Shown: positions 49,751 through 59,331, counted from the first letter of the stretch. The stretch is 64,000 bases of DNA from Acidobacteriota bacterium (GCA_003388555.1 QQVD01000053.1:100420-164419), one strand, 5' to 3'. The notes: generated by a model from the letters alone, not told the origin. Numbers and translations: made by a program.

Positions 49751-50926
49751 CTACGCCACTCCCCGCGCCACGATCTCCCACTCGTCGACGATCTCGCCGC
49801 CGCGCACCACGACGTAGCTGCGGTGCAGGTTGACGGTGGGGTCGCAGTGGCCGACCAGCAGGGCGACGCGGTCGCCGAGGGCGATCGCCCCGGGCGCCGC
49901 CTTCAGGTCGATCATGCCGTGCTCGTCGCCGGCGAAGTGGAAGCGCAGCGGCCCCGACGCCCCTGGCACGACGACCTCGGGCGGGTGGTCGAGCGACAGC
50001 GCCTTGAAGCCGGCGTCGACGGTGACCAGCTCCGGCACCGGCTGCGACACCGCCGCGGCGACGACGAAGAGTGCCGGCTCGAAGAAGTCGAACGGCGCCG
50101 AAGCTCCGGGGCTCGACGGGCTCTCGATCACCCGGTACTGCGCGTCCATGAAGACGTAGGAGCCGACCTGCAGATCGGTGGCGATGGCGATCTCGGCGTC
50201 GAGGTCGAAGGTGCCGGTGCCGCCGCCGGTGAGCACCGGGCACTCGGCGCCCAGCCCACGGATCTGCTCGGCGATGCCCTGCGCCCGTGTCCACAGCTCG
50301 CGCGAGCGTTCGGCGCGGTCGCGCGCCGACTCGAGGTGCATCAGGGTGCCGGCGTACATCTGCACCCCGCGCAGCGAGAGTGCCGGTCGCTCGAGGATCC
50401 GACCCGCGAGCCCCACGGCACGCTCGTCCATCGGCACGCCGGTGCGGTGGAAACCCGGATCGAGGTCGAGCACCACCTCGCAGCGCACCTCGGCCGCCGC
50501 CGCCGCCTCGGCGAGGCGGTCGATGCCGAGCGCGCTGTCGACCACCGTCTGCACCCGGTGTGCACGCGCGACCAGATCGACGTGGCGCAGGATCTTCTCC
50601 GGGGTCGACAGCGGTGAGGTGACGAGCACCGGCTCGATGCCGGCGTCGGCCAGGGCCTCGGCCTCGGCGATGCGCGCGCAGCACACTCCCACGGTGCGCG
50701 ATCGGGCGAGCTGGAGGCGGGCGATCTCGGGCGACTTGTGGGTCTTGGTGTGCGGCCGGGCCCAGGCGCCGCGCTGCTCGAGGAAGGCGTCCATGCGGGC
50801 GATGTTGCGCTCCAGCGCGTCCGCGTCGAGCACCAGCGACGGGGTCGGCAGGGCGGCGAACGCGGCGTCGTTGGGGTCGAAGCCGAGGCGCGGCGCGCTC
50901 CTCTCGTTGCGGTCGCCGCCGCTCAC
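49751..50926 (-). CDS. D-threonine-aldolase-like PLP enzyme (alanine-racemase fold)
   Basis: 391 residues from GTG 50926. The N-terminal PLP barrel has TPSLVLDADALERNIARM and the Schiff-base Lys in ARPHTKTHKSPEIARLQL (about 60-66). The C-terminal beta domain ends in the D-threonine-aldolase metal motif region GHCDPTVNLHRSYVVVRGGEIVDEWEI. Such enzymes cleave D-beta-hydroxy amino acids or dehydrate D-serine-type substrates using PLP and a divalent metal. It overlaps the lactone oxidase gene upstream by GTGA, so the two are translationally coupled, although a joint pathway is not obvious. Confidence 0.85.
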   Translation of the reverse strand: MSGGDRNERSAPRLGFDPNDAAFAALPTPSLVLDADALERNIARMDAFLEQRGAWARPHTKTHKSPEIARLQLARSRTVGVCCARIAEAEALADAGIEPVLVTSPLSTPEKILRHVDLVARAHRVQTVVDSALGIDRLAEAAAAAEVRCEVVLDLDPGFHRTGVPMDERAVGLAGRILERPALSLRGVQMYAGTLMHLESARDRAERSRELWTRAQGIAEQIRGLGAECPVLTGGGTGTFDLDAEIAIATDLQVGSYVFMDAQYRVIESPSSPGASAPFDFFEPALFVVAAAVSQPVPELVTVDAGFKALSLDHPPEVVVPGASGPLRFHFAGDEHGMIDLKAAPGAIALGDRVALLVGHCDPTVNLHRSYVVVRGGEIVDEWEIVARGVA

Positions 50927-52278
50927 GACGCCGCCTCCGCGGAGGCTGCGACCGACTCGCCGAAGAGCCGGCGCAACGGGGCGCTGAGCAGCTTGCCGCG
51001 CGGGTCGAGCCTCGCCCTCAGCGCGCGGAAGTCGTCCCAGCGCGGGTAGAGCGGCGCCAGACCCGCAGGCTCGAGGGTGTGGATCTTGCCCCAGTGAGGG
51101 CGTCCTGCCGCGGCGCGCAGGATCGGCTCGCAGACGGCGAAGACCGGCTCGAAGTCGAGCCCCGCGTCCTGGTGCACCGCCACGGTGGCGAAGCGCTCGC
51201 CCTCCTCGCCATGGAACGGCGACAGCCACAGGGGATCGGCGGCGACGGTGCGCAGCTCGATCGGGAAGAGCACCGGCAGGTCGGCGCGCTCGATCGCCGC
51301 CAGCACCTCGCGCACGACGTCGACGGCGCCGTCGAGCGGCACCGCGTACTCCATCTCGTTGAAGAGATCGGTGCGCTCGGAGGGGAAGACCCGGAACGAA
51401 GGGCCGAAGCCCTCGCTCGGCGGAGTCTGGGCGAACTTCTCGGCGAAGACTCGCCGCGCCGCCTGGGGGTCCTGGCGGTTGAGCTCGAGCAGCCTCGCGA
51501 AGCCACTGCCCGGGCTCTCGGGCTCACCCTCGGGCAGCGGCGCGAAGGGCTCGCGGTCGAGGCTCTTGGCGAGAGCCAGGCCGGTGAAGGGGAAGGCGAA
51601 GAGCTCGAAGTGACGGTGCGCCGCGGCGTGCTCGTCGAAGCGTCGCAGCAGCGCGTCCGTCTCCTCCACCCAGGTGCGCTCACGCAGGTTGTAGCGCGGC
51701 TCGCACGCGAGCTCGAGGCGCGAGATGACGCCGAGCGCGCCGAGAGAGACCGGCGCCGCACGCAGCAGCTCGGCGTTCTCGTCCTCGCAGACGCGCAGCA
51801 GCTCGCCGCCGGCGGTGACCAGGGTGCAGCCGACGACACGCGAGGCGATGCAGCCGAGCTGGAGCCCCGTGCCGTGGGTGCCGGTCGCCACCGCCCCGGC
51901 GATCGCCTGGCGGTCGATGTCGCCCTGGTTGGCCAGCGCCAGGCCCTCGGCGGCGAGCAACGGCCCCAGCGCCGCGATCGTGGTGCCTGCCCACACCTCG
52001 GCGCGGCGCCGCTCGCGGTCCACCGAGACGATGCCGCTCAGGCGCTCGAGCGACAGCAGCGTCTGGTCGGTCGGCACCAGCGGCGTGAACGAGTGGCCGC
52101 TGCCGGCGACCCGCAGCGACGTCGCGCCGCGCACCGCGTCCCGCAGCTCCTGCTCGCTGCGCGGCCGCAGCCAGTGCGCGGGGGTACAGCGCAGGTGGCC
52201 CGACCAGTTGCGCCAGGTGGCCGAGCGACTGCCCTCGCCCTCTGCGGTCGCTCCAGTGGTCTCGTCCGTGGTTCGCAA
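50923..52278 (-). CDS. FAD-linked sugar-1,4-lactone oxidase (gulono/arabinono-lactone oxidase family)
   Basis: 451 residues from a TTG start with GGAGGT five bases upstream. The FAD (PCMH) domain is at about 30-200: LRVAGSGHSFTPLVPTDQTLLSLERLSGI, GDIDRQAIAGAVATGTHGTG. The C-terminal ALO domain contains the conserved RPHWGKIHTL (HWxK) near residue 400, needed for aldonolactone oxidation. Covalent flavin attachment to the His of the GSGHSF loop is plausible. The enzyme makes ascorbate-like products or oxidises related polyols (xylitol oxidase is a near relative). First gene of a coupled pair. Confidence 0.88.
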   Translation of the reverse strand: MRTTDETTGATAEGEGSRSATWRNWSGHLRCTPAHWLRPRSEQELRDAVRGATSLRVAGSGHSFTPLVPTDQTLLSLERLSGIVSVDRERRRAEVWAGTTIAALGPLLAAEGLALANQGDIDRQAIAGAVATGTHGTGLQLGCIASRVVGCTLVTAGGELLRVCEDENAELLRAAPVSLGALGVISRLELACEPRYNLRERTWVEETDALLRRFDEHAAAHRHFELFAFPFTGLALAKSLDREPFAPLPEGEPESPGSGFARLLELNRQDPQAARRVFAEKFAQTPPSEGFGPSFRVFPSERTDLFNEMEYAVPLDGAVDVVREVLAAIERADLPVLFPIELRTVAADPLWLSPFHGEEGERFATVAVHQDAGLDFEPVFAVCEPILRAAAGRPHWGKIHTLEPAGLAPLYPRWDDFRALRARLDPRGKLLSAPLRRLFGESVAASAEAAS

Positions 52279-52329
52279 GCACGACCTCCGAGCACCACGT
52301 TAGCCGAAGCACGAAGCCAAGTCCGTGTC

Positions 52330-52425
52330 CGCTCTCTGCCTCGGCTTCTGCTCCGCTTTCTGCCTCCCTTCTGCCTCCCTTCTGCCTCCGTTTCCGCTTC
52401 CGCCTCCGTTTCCGCTTCCGCCTCC
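52330..52425. repeat. Purine/pyrimidine-biased tandem repeats
   Basis: On the plus strand, CTTCTGCCTCC-like units (10-11 bp) give way to two copies of an 18-bp unit TTTCCGCTTCCGCCTCCG. The strand is almost pure C/T with regular G. Further right, a 14-bp direct repeat ATCTTCCGAAGAGC occurs at 52500-52513 and 52540-52553. All lie in the 287-bp gap between the lactone oxidase and GST genes, which has no supported gene. Confidence 0.7.
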
Positions 52426-52565
52426 AATCACCACTCCATCGCCTGGCCGGCGAACCCCCCTCGGCTGAAGATCAGCAGCGGGCACAGCCCGTCTGCTGCA
52501 TCTTCCGAAGAGCACGAGCCGCCCTCGACTGCGTTCTGTATCTTCCGAAGAGCGCTCTACGCCCT

Positions 52566-53171
52566 CTACTTCGCTTTGTAGCTCTTCCGCTCCCGCACCT
52601 CCGCCTCCCACCGCGCGACGTTCTCCATCTCCGGCAGCTCGACCTGCACCCGGCGGGCGAACTGCAGGGTCACCGCGAGAGTGATGTCGGCGATCGAAAA
52701 GCGCTCGCCGGCGAGGTAGCGGGAGTCGGCGAGGCGGGCGTCGAACATCGGCACCGCGGCGACGGCGTGCCCGGCGGCGACCCGGCCCCACTCCTCGACG
52801 CAGGTCTCGCGGTCCTTGAAGTAGCCCGAGATGTTGCGGAACGCCATCGCCACGTTGAGCATCAGACCGATCTCGGCGCGGCGCTGCCACATCTCGACGG
52901 TCGCCTGCTCGAGGGCTCCGCTGCCGAACAGCACCGGCTCGGGATGAGTGACCTCGAAGTAGCGGCATATCGCCACCGACTCGGCGATCACCGTGCCGTC
53001 GTCGAGCTCGAGCGCCGGAACACGGGCACCCGGATTCTTGCTGCGGTACTCGTCGCTGAGGTTCTCACCGGCGCGCAGGTCGACAGTGACGCGCTCGCAG
53101 TCGATGCCCTTCTCGGCCATGAACACGTGCACCCGCTTGGCGTTGGGGGAGGGGGCTTCGTAGAGCTTCAT
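52566..53171 (-). CDS. Glutathione S-transferase family protein
   Basis: 201 residues. The thioredoxin-like N-domain is MKLYEAPSPNAKRVHVFMAEKGIDCERV (Ser or Asn in place of the usual activating residue region, SPNAKR), with GARVPALELDDGTVIAESVAICRYF for glutathione binding. The all-helical C-domain has LAGERFSIADITLAVTLQFA. Length is normal. Substrate is unknown; the closest style is the bacterial beta/theta-like group. The gene is single, separated from the lactone oxidase by a repeat-rich gap. Confidence 0.9.
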   Translation of the reverse strand: MKLYEAPSPNAKRVHVFMAEKGIDCERVTVDLRAGENLSDEYRSKNPGARVPALELDDGTVIAESVAICRYFEVTHPEPVLFGSGALEQATVEMWQRRAEIGLMLNVAMAFRNISGYFKDRETCVEEWGRVAAGHAVAAVPMFDARLADSRYLAGERFSIADITLAVTLQFARRVQVELPEMENVARWEAEVRERKSYKAK

Positions 53172-53385
53172 GCGTTGGGACTCCTCAGGGGACGTTCGTT
53201 GCCGGAGTGGCTGCGCGCTGCACGCAGCGTAGCCGAGGACGATCTGGCAGCCGCGCCGGCTTTGCCGCGACGAACCCCTTCGGAACCGGCACCCGCACGC
53301 AGTAGGGTTGTGCGGCTTCGCGAACCCAGTCTCGACCACGCGCCCCACAGCAGCAGTGCAGGGCGTGCATCCAAGGAGGATCCCA

Positions 53386-53763
53386 ATGATCGGCTACGTC
53401 ACCCTCGGCACCAACGACATCGACAGGGCGTGTGAGTTCTACGACAAGCTGCTCGCCGAGGTCGGCGCCAAGCAGCTCTTCGGCATGGACCGGATCAAGT
53501 TCTACGGCAAGGGCCAGGGGCAGCCGATGCTGGCGGTGTGCAAACCCTACGACGGCAAGGCCCAGGCGTGCGGCAACGGCAACATGGTGGCGATCCCCGG
53601 CGGCTCGCGCGAAGGCGTCGACCGGCTCTACCAGCTGGCGATGGATCTCGGCGCCACCGACGAGGGCGCTCCCGGCGAGCGCATGCCGGTGTTCTACGGC
53701 GCCTACGTGCGCGACCTCGACGGCAACAAGCTGTGCTTCTTCGAGATGAAGATGGGGGGATGA
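53386..53763 (+). CDS. VOC-family (glyoxalase/bleomycin-resistance-like) protein
   Basis: 125 residues, ATG with AAGGAGG six bases upstream. Two beta-alpha-beta-beta-beta modules: MIGYVTLGTNDIDRACEFYDKLLAEVGAKQLF and PVFYGAYVRDLDGNKLCFFEMK. It is the single-domain VOC type, whose members range from lyases to antibiotic-binding proteins; some only bind ligands. The metal-ligand pattern (Gly-Tyr-Val-Thr in place of the first His, terminal Glu in FFEMK) is incomplete, so catalysis is uncertain. Confidence 0.88.
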   Translation: MIGYVTLGTNDIDRACEFYDKLLAEVGAKQLFGMDRIKFYGKGQGQPMLAVCKPYDGKAQACGNGNMVAIPGGSREGVDRLYQLAMDLGATDEGAPGERMPVFYGAYVRDLDGNKLCFFEMKMGG

Positions 53764-53897
53764 TCTCCGGCGATCGCCCTCGCGCTCCGTCGCGCCGCGG
53801 CGGAGCGCGCGATCGGCACGTGGAGAGGTACCGGAAGGCGGCCTCCCTCCCGGTGACCGTTCGGCTCCCGGGATCGGCTCGGTAGCGGCCTACACCG

Positions 53898-55388
53898 ATG
53901 CAACCGGCGCAGATCGGCCAGGAAGGGGCGACGGAGCGCGCCGCGACGCTCTTAGCGGCGCTGTGGGCGTTGGCGGCGCTCTTCCACCTGCTCGCCCAGC
54001 CCGGGCCGCTGGCCGAGCTCGGCGACCCTTCGGCGCCGCACGGTCCCTTTGCGGCGCCGCTGCAGACCGCGACGGTCGGCGTCGCGGCGCTGCTGTTGCT
54101 GCTGCGCCCCGATTCGCTGCCGCGCCTGCTGTTGCTGGCGACGCTGCAGCTCGTCAACGCGGTGTGGCTGATGCCGGCGATCCCCAACCACTGGACGATC
54201 GAGGCGTTCTGCAACCTGGCGCTGCTCCTCGTCGCCGCCGAGCTCTGTCTGGCGCGCCGGCCGCTCTCTGTCGGGACGCTGCTGGCACGCGCCGCGCCGG
54301 CTCTGCGGTGGGTGATCCTGCTCGCCTACGGCTTCGCCGCCTTCTCCAAGCTCAACCGCGACTTCCTCGATCCCGAGGTGAGCTGCGCCGCCGACTTCAG
54401 CGCCCAGATGCTCGGCGGCCTCGGGCTGGAGGCGCCGGCTGCCCTCGGCCCGGTGCTTTCGGGGGCCGCCATCCTCGGCACCGTGGCGATCGAGCTGGCG
54501 GTGCCGCTGCTCCTGCTCTGGCGGCCGACCCGAGTTGCCGGCTTCTGCCTGGCGCTGCTCTTCCACTTCGTGCTGGTGGTCGATCCGCTGGCGATCACCT
54601 ACGACTTCAGCTCTGCGCTCTACGCACTCTTCCTGCTCTTCCTGCCGGGAGTGTGGATCGCCGGACTACGACCGCTGGTCGGCTTCGTCGACGACGAGCG
54701 CACGGCGCAGCGCCGAAGGCGCTGGCTCGCAGCGACGATCGCGGTCCTCCTGGTGGGCGCCGCGACGCCGGCCTTCGCCCCACTGGCGGTACTGCACCTG
54801 AGTGGTCGCAAGCTGCTCTGGCTGCTCTACGCGGTGGTCTTCCTGTCGAGCGTGGCGCTGCTGGTGCGGCGACGCGGTCTGCGCCTGCCGGGCGGTGGCG
54901 AGGGCGCTCCCTTCGCACGCGGTGCGGCGAACGGCAGACTGCCCGCCGCGACCTGGCCGGTGCTGGCTCTGGTGGCGCTCAACGGCATGGCGCCCTACCT
55001 CGGGCTCAAGACCGGCACCTCGTTCACCATGTACAGCAACCTGCGTACCGAACAGGGCACCAGCAACCACCTGCTGGTGCGCCGCACCGCCGAGCTGCTG
55101 CCTCACGCCGGCGACCTGATCGCGCCACTCGCCTCGAACGACCCGACGCTGAACCAGTGGGCGGTCGAGGAGTTGCTGGTGAGCCGCCTCGAGCTGCGCC
55201 GTACCGTGCAGCTGCTGCCGGGAGTCGAGGAGGCCAGCCTACGCTGGCGCGAGGCCGACGGCACGGTGCACCGGACGGAGCGCATCGCCGACCACCCCGA
55301 GCTCGGCGCGCCGCTGCCGCTCTGGCAGCGCAAGCTGCAGCTCCACCGACCGGTGGACGCAGAGGGACCGATGCGCTGCCGCTGGTAG
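53898..55388 (+). CDS. Polytopic membrane protein of unknown function (HTTM-like)
   Basis: 496 residues with about eleven membrane helices. PAIPNHWTIEAFCNLALLL, WVILLAYGFAAFSKLNRDFLDPEVSCAADF and LLFHFVLVVDPLAITYDFSSALYALFLLFLPG resemble the vitamin-K-carboxylase/HTTM superfamily (Y-x-x-AGFxKLN-like segment). A soluble end follows GLKTGTSFTMYSNLRTEQGTSNHLL. No catalytic residue can be named. The gene is isolated between a VOC gene and the CocE-like hydrolase. Confidence 0.6.
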   Translation: MQPAQIGQEGATERAATLLAALWALAALFHLLAQPGPLAELGDPSAPHGPFAAPLQTATVGVAALLLLLRPDSLPRLLLLATLQLVNAVWLMPAIPNHWTIEAFCNLALLLVAAELCLARRPLSVGTLLARAAPALRWVILLAYGFAAFSKLNRDFLDPEVSCAADFSAQMLGGLGLEAPAALGPVLSGAAILGTVAIELAVPLLLLWRPTRVAGFCLALLFHFVLVVDPLAITYDFSSALYALFLLFLPGVWIAGLRPLVGFVDDERTAQRRRRWLAATIAVLLVGAATPAFAPLAVLHLSGRKLLWLLYAVVFLSSVALLVRRRGLRLPGGGEGAPFARGAANGRLPAATWPVLALVALNGMAPYLGLKTGTSFTMYSNLRTEQGTSNHLLVRRTAELLPHAGDLIAPLASNDPTLNQWAVEELLVSRLELRRTVQLLPGVEEASLRWREADGTVHRTERIADHPELGAPLPLWQRKLQLHRPVDAEGPMRCRW

Positions 55389-55413
55389 CCGCAAGCGCCG
55401 CGATCCGGGAGCC

Positions 55414-57390
55414 CTACTCCTGCAGCACCGGCAAAACGATGCGCGACGGGTGCTCGGCGCTGTGGTGCACCACGTTGTTCGCCACCACGCCCTGCGTCTC
55501 GTCCCAGTTGTTGCCGCCGGTGTTGAGGTTGCGGTCGTAGCGCGGGAAGTTGCTGCTCGAGACCTCGACCCGAAGGCGGTGGCCGGCGGCGAAGCGGTTG
55601 GCGGTCGACAGCGGCCCCAAGCGGAGCTCGTACACCTCGCCCTCCTCGAGGAAGGCCTCACGGTCGAAGCCCTCTCGGTAGCGGGCGCGCAGGATCGCGT
55701 CGTCGAGGTTGAAGGCGCGGCCGTCGGGCAGCACGTCGAGAAGCTTGACGGTGAAGTCGGTGTCCCTGGCGTCGGAGGAGACGAAGAGCACCACCTCGAC
55801 GAAGCCGGCGACCTGCAGCGGCTCGCTGAACGGCTCACTGGTGTAGACCAGCACGTCGGCGCGGGCTTCCACCGGTCGCTGGTCGAAGGCGCCCTCGGGC
55901 TCTCCGCCGAGGCAGCAGAAGTTGCCGCCGCGCGTCGGCACCGGCGAGCTGGGGTCGTACGTGAAGCGGTCGGCGGCGGCGGCGTCGGCGGACGGATCGG
56001 CGAGCAGCACCCCGTCGCCGTGCAGGCTGTTGGCACCGCGCTCGCCGGAGCCGAGGTAGAGCGTGCGCTGGCGGTGCGGCGGCGGCCAGGTCTCGGCGAC
56101 GCGCCAGCCGCGATCCGGCGATCCGCCCGGCTCCTCGGTGCCCATCATGAAGTAGCGCACCTTCGGGGTCTGCTCGTCGTAGGCCCTGTTCTTCGCTTCG
56201 TCCTGGGCCTTGGTGAAGCGGTCGAGGAACGAGAAGACGATCTCGTCGAAACCGAAGTCGACCTCCTCCCAGTCGCCCATCTCACGCTCGCCGACGACCA
56301 GTGGATCGGTGAGCCGGTACTGGGCGCAGTGCAGGGTCGGCGCGACCACCATGTACTGGTGCTGACGCACGTCCTCGGCGGCCTTCGCCCGCACGTGACG
56401 GTAGAGCTCGAGGTTGGGCGAGACGCCGAGGTCGTACCAGGAGTTGACCCACAGCGCCGGCACCCCGAAGCCAGCGTCGTCGTGGTAGAGACCACCCTCG
56501 TACCAGGCCGGGTCGTCGGGCCGGCGGCGCACCGCTTCGGCGAAGAAGCCCGGGTCGCCGCCGCTTCGCTCCATCATCGAGACCACTGGCAGCTCGCGCA
56601 GCGCCGAGCTCCAGTCGACGTCGGGCACGTCGGCGGCGAGATCGAACCAGCGCGCGATGCGCTCCAGCTCATTGCGCGGGGTATCGCGGGGGAAGGTCGG
56701 GCGCGGCGCGATCTGCTCGCCGAACAGCCACACCACCATCGGCAGCTGGATGGCGCCGCCGCGGTAGAAGTTGCCCTGCTCGAAGTAGGGCCCCATGCGG
56801 CCGATGCCGGCGCCCTGGCCCATCGGCACCGCGGCGGCATGGGCGGGATGGTCCATCTCGGCGAGGGCCATCTGCCACTCGGCGGTCGACGAGCAGCCGA
56901 GGGTGGCGACCCTGCCCGAGGACCACGGCTGCGCCGCGATCCAGTCGAGCGCGTCCCAGCCGTCGGTGCGCGGATGGCCGAGGATCTCCCAGTCGCCCTC
57001 GGAGAAGAACTTGCCGCGCTCGTTCTGGGTGACGAAGGCGTAGCCGTTGCGGATCGCGTCGAGCGCGTACTTGAGCCGCGCGTTGGGGCGCGCCGGGTTC
57101 GACGGCGCCAGGCGCGAGAAGTTGTAGGGGGTGCGCCAGAAGACCGCCGGTACCGGACCGGAGCGCTCGCGCGGCAGGTAGACCTCGGTGGCGAGGCGCA
57201 CTCCGTCGCGCATCGGCACCTGGATCATGCGCAGCACCTCGGCCTCGCGGTCGAGGTCGGCCTGGCGCACCGCGTCGCTGACGCGGTGGATCTGGGCGCT
57301 CGCGGGAAGGGCGACAGCGAGCGCGACGAGGGTGGCGACGGTGGCGACGGCGAGGAGAAGGCGGGACGACCTGGGCATCGGCTGGTGCAT
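55414..57390 (-). CDS. Exported CocE/NonD-type hydrolase (X-Pro dipeptidyl-peptidase-like)
   Basis: 658 residues with a signal peptide (RLLLAVATVATLVALAVALPASAQ). The alpha/beta-hydrolase core (about 50-380) begins VPMRDGVRLATEVYLPRERSGPVPAVFWRTPY. The nucleophile elbow is LGCSSTAEWQMALA (Ser about 186), the form common in this family. The C-terminal jelly-roll (PepX_C, about 430-650) has VAGFVEVVLFVSSDARDTDFTVKLLDVLPDG. Family members cleave acyl or X-Pro bonds. It is divergent from the peptide-transporter operon by 82 bases, which fits peptide degradation followed by uptake. Confidence 0.88.
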   Translation of the reverse strand: MHQPMPRSSRLLLAVATVATLVALAVALPASAQIHRVSDAVRQADLDREAEVLRMIQVPMRDGVRLATEVYLPRERSGPVPAVFWRTPYNFSRLAPSNPARPNARLKYALDAIRNGYAFVTQNERGKFFSEGDWEILGHPRTDGWDALDWIAAQPWSSGRVATLGCSSTAEWQMALAEMDHPAHAAAVPMGQGAGIGRMGPYFEQGNFYRGGAIQLPMVVWLFGEQIAPRPTFPRDTPRNELERIARWFDLAADVPDVDWSSALRELPVVSMMERSGGDPGFFAEAVRRRPDDPAWYEGGLYHDDAGFGVPALWVNSWYDLGVSPNLELYRHVRAKAAEDVRQHQYMVVAPTLHCAQYRLTDPLVVGEREMGDWEEVDFGFDEIVFSFLDRFTKAQDEAKNRAYDEQTPKVRYFMMGTEEPGGSPDRGWRVAETWPPPHRQRTLYLGSGERGANSLHGDGVLLADPSADAAAADRFTYDPSSPVPTRGGNFCCLGGEPEGAFDQRPVEARADVLVYTSEPFSEPLQVAGFVEVVLFVSSDARDTDFTVKLLDVLPDGRAFNLDDAILRARYREGFDREAFLEEGEVYELRLGPLSTANRFAAGHRLRVEVSSSNFPRYDRNLNTGGNNWDETQGVVANNVVHHSAEHPSRIVLPVLQE

Positions 57391-57472
57391 GCGCGCAGTG
57401 TGACCGCTCCGCGATCTCGACGCCAGTCGTGCCCGCGGCGCCGCGGCGGATATCGTCACCACCGGACCCCCG

Positions 57473-58423
57473 ATGCGTACCTTCCTGCTGCGGCGCCTGC
57501 TCGCGGCCATCCCGACGCTCCTCATCGTCAGCCTGATCGTCTTCTTCGCGATCCGGCTGATCCCGGGCGACGTGATCGACCTGATGCTGGCGCAGAACGA
57601 CATCGCGACCGGCACCGACCGCGCCCGCATCGAGGCGGCGCTGGGCATGGACCGGCCGCTGGTGCTGCAGTACGTGGTCTGGCTCGGCGGCGCCCTGCGC
57701 GGCGACCTCGGCACGTCGTTGTGGCAGAACACGCCGGTCACCGCGCAGATCGCCGAGCGGCTGCCGATCAGCTTCGAGCTCGGCCTGCTGGCGATGCTCG
57801 TGGCGCTGCTCTTCGCGGTGCCGATCGGCGTCTATTCGGCGATCCGCCAGGACACCGCCGGCGACTACCTGACGCGCTCCTTCTCGCTGCTCATGCTGGC
57901 GATCCCCGGCTTCTGGCTCGGCACCCTGGTGATGGTCTTCCCGTCGGTGTGGTGGCGCTGGGCGCCGCCGCTCGACTACACGCCGTTTTTCGCCGATCCG
58001 GTCGCCAACCTCGCCCACATGCTGGTGCCGGCGACCCTGCTCGGACTGTCGCTGTCGGCGGTGACCATGCGCATGACCCGCACCATGATGCTCGAGGTGC
58101 TGCGCCAGGACTACATCCGCACGGCGCGCGCCAAGGGGCTCTCCGAAGGCGTCGTCATCGTGCGCCACGCGCTGCGCAACGGGCTGGTGCCGGTGGTCAC
58201 CCTGGTCGGCCTGCAGGCGCCGATCCTGATCGGCGGCGCCGTGATCATGGAGCAGATCTTCGTCATCCCCGGCATGGGACTGCTGCTGCTCGAGGCGGTC
58301 TTCCAGCGCGACTACCCGGTGATCTCGGGGGTCTTCCTGGTGGTCGGGATCGCGGTGCTGTCGATCAACCTGCTGGTCGACCTCAGCTACGCGCTGCTCG
58401 ACCCGAAGACGAGGCGAGCGTGA
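57473..58423 (+). CDS. Oligopeptide ABC transporter permease (DppB/OppB type)
   Basis: 316 residues, six membrane helices. MRTFLLRRLLAAIPTLLIVSLIVFFAIRLIPGDVIDLML opens the protein as in DppB. MDRPLVLQYVVWLGGALRGDLGTS follows. The EAA-loop region that contacts the ATPases is QDYIRTARAKGLSEGVVIVRHALRNGLVPVVT (about 205-236). First gene of a five-gene operon; it overlaps the second permease by GTGA. It forms half of the inner-membrane channel for imported peptides or similar ligands. Confidence 0.93.
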   Translation: MRTFLLRRLLAAIPTLLIVSLIVFFAIRLIPGDVIDLMLAQNDIATGTDRARIEAALGMDRPLVLQYVVWLGGALRGDLGTSLWQNTPVTAQIAERLPISFELGLLAMLVALLFAVPIGVYSAIRQDTAGDYLTRSFSLLMLAIPGFWLGTLVMVFPSVWWRWAPPLDYTPFFADPVANLAHMLVPATLLGLSLSAVTMRMTRTMMLEVLRQDYIRTARAKGLSEGVVIVRHALRNGLVPVVTLVGLQAPILIGGAVIMEQIFVIPGMGLLLLEAVFQRDYPVISGVFLVVGIAVLSINLLVDLSYALLDPKTRRA

Positions 58424-59331
58424 GCGCTCCGGCCGCCAGCGCCGCGGCTTCGTCTCCGGATTCACCGGTCGCGCCGGCCCGCGCTGCCTGGCGTGAGCTG
58501 GCCGGGCGCCTGGTGCGCGAGAAGCCGCTCGGCGCCGCCGGTGCGATCGTCTTCGCGCTCTTCCTGCTCTGCGGTCTGCTGGCGGGCGCGCTGGCGCCCT
58601 ACGGCATCAACGAGACGCACCTGGCGCACCGCCTCGAGCCGCCGTCCCTGACCTTCCTGCTCGGCACCGACCAGCTCGGCCGCGACGTCTTCTCGCGGGT
58701 GCTGCACGGCGCCCGGCTTTCGATGATCGTGGCGCTGCTCGCGGCAGGGTTCTCGACGGTGATCTCGGTGGTGCTCGGCCTGCTCTCGGGCTACTTCGGC
58801 GGCTGGGTCGACCAGCTCACGCAGCGCTTCGTCGACGCCTGGATGGTGTTCCCGGGGCTGGTGCTGCTGATCGGCGCGATCTCGATCGTCGGCCCGGGCC
58901 TGGGGCAGATCGTCGTCATCCTGTCGCTGCTCTACGGCATCGCCGGCTCGCGGGTGGTGCGCGGCGCGGCGCTGGGCGTGCAGGGGCAGACCTACACCCT
59001 GGCGGCGCGCTCGCTCGGCGCGCGGCCGCTGTACGTGCTGTGGCGTCACGTGCTGCCCAACGTGATGCCGGTGGTGCTGGTGCTCTTCACCACCCGGCTC
59101 GGCGCGGTGATCCTGGCCGAGGCGGGCCTCTCCTTCCTCGGTCTCGGGGTGCCGCCGCCGGCGCCGACCTGGGGCGGCATGCTGAGCGGCGACGGGCGCA
59201 CCTACATGTACGTCGGGCCGTGGCTGGCGATCGCGCCCGGCCTCAGCCTCACCGCCGTGGTCTTCGCGGTGAACGTGTTCGGCGACGCCCTGCGCGACCT
59301 GCTCGACCCGAAGATGCGGGGGATCCGGTGA
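58420..59331 (+). CDS. Oligopeptide ABC transporter permease (DppC/OppC type)
   Basis: 303 residues from GTG. An N-terminal OppC_N segment (REKPLGAAGAIVFALFLLCGLLAGALAPYG) precedes the typical LGTDQLGRDVFSRVLHGARLSMIVALLA and the EAA loop QTYTLAARSLGARPLYVLWRHVLPNVM (about 185-212). C-terminal GLSFLGLGVPPPAPTWGGMLSG matches the family. It pairs with DppB-like permease. Start and stop both overlap neighbours by four bases, so the operon is translationally coupled. Confidence 0.93.
   Translation: MSAPAASAAASSPDSPVAPARAAWRELAGRLVREKPLGAAGAIVFALFLLCGLLAGALAPYGINETHLAHRLEPPSLTFLLGTDQLGRDVFSRVLHGARLSMIVALLAAGFSTVISVVLGLLSGYFGGWVDQLTQRFVDAWMVFPGLVLLIGAISIVGPGLGQIVVILSLLYGIAGSRVVRGAALGVQGQTYTLAARSLGARPLYVLWRHVLPNVMPVVLVLFTTRLGAVILAEAGLSFLGLGVPPPAPTWGGMLSGDGRTYMYVGPWLAIAPGLSLTAVVFAVNVFGDALRDLLDPKMRGIR

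Noticed and set aside
55450..59331. A 1,293-codon open frame on the plus strand
   Set aside because: Only its last 303 codons are real (the DppC-type permease). The rest lies antisense or out of frame to the CocE-like gene and DppB and has the biased composition of GC-rich shadow frames.
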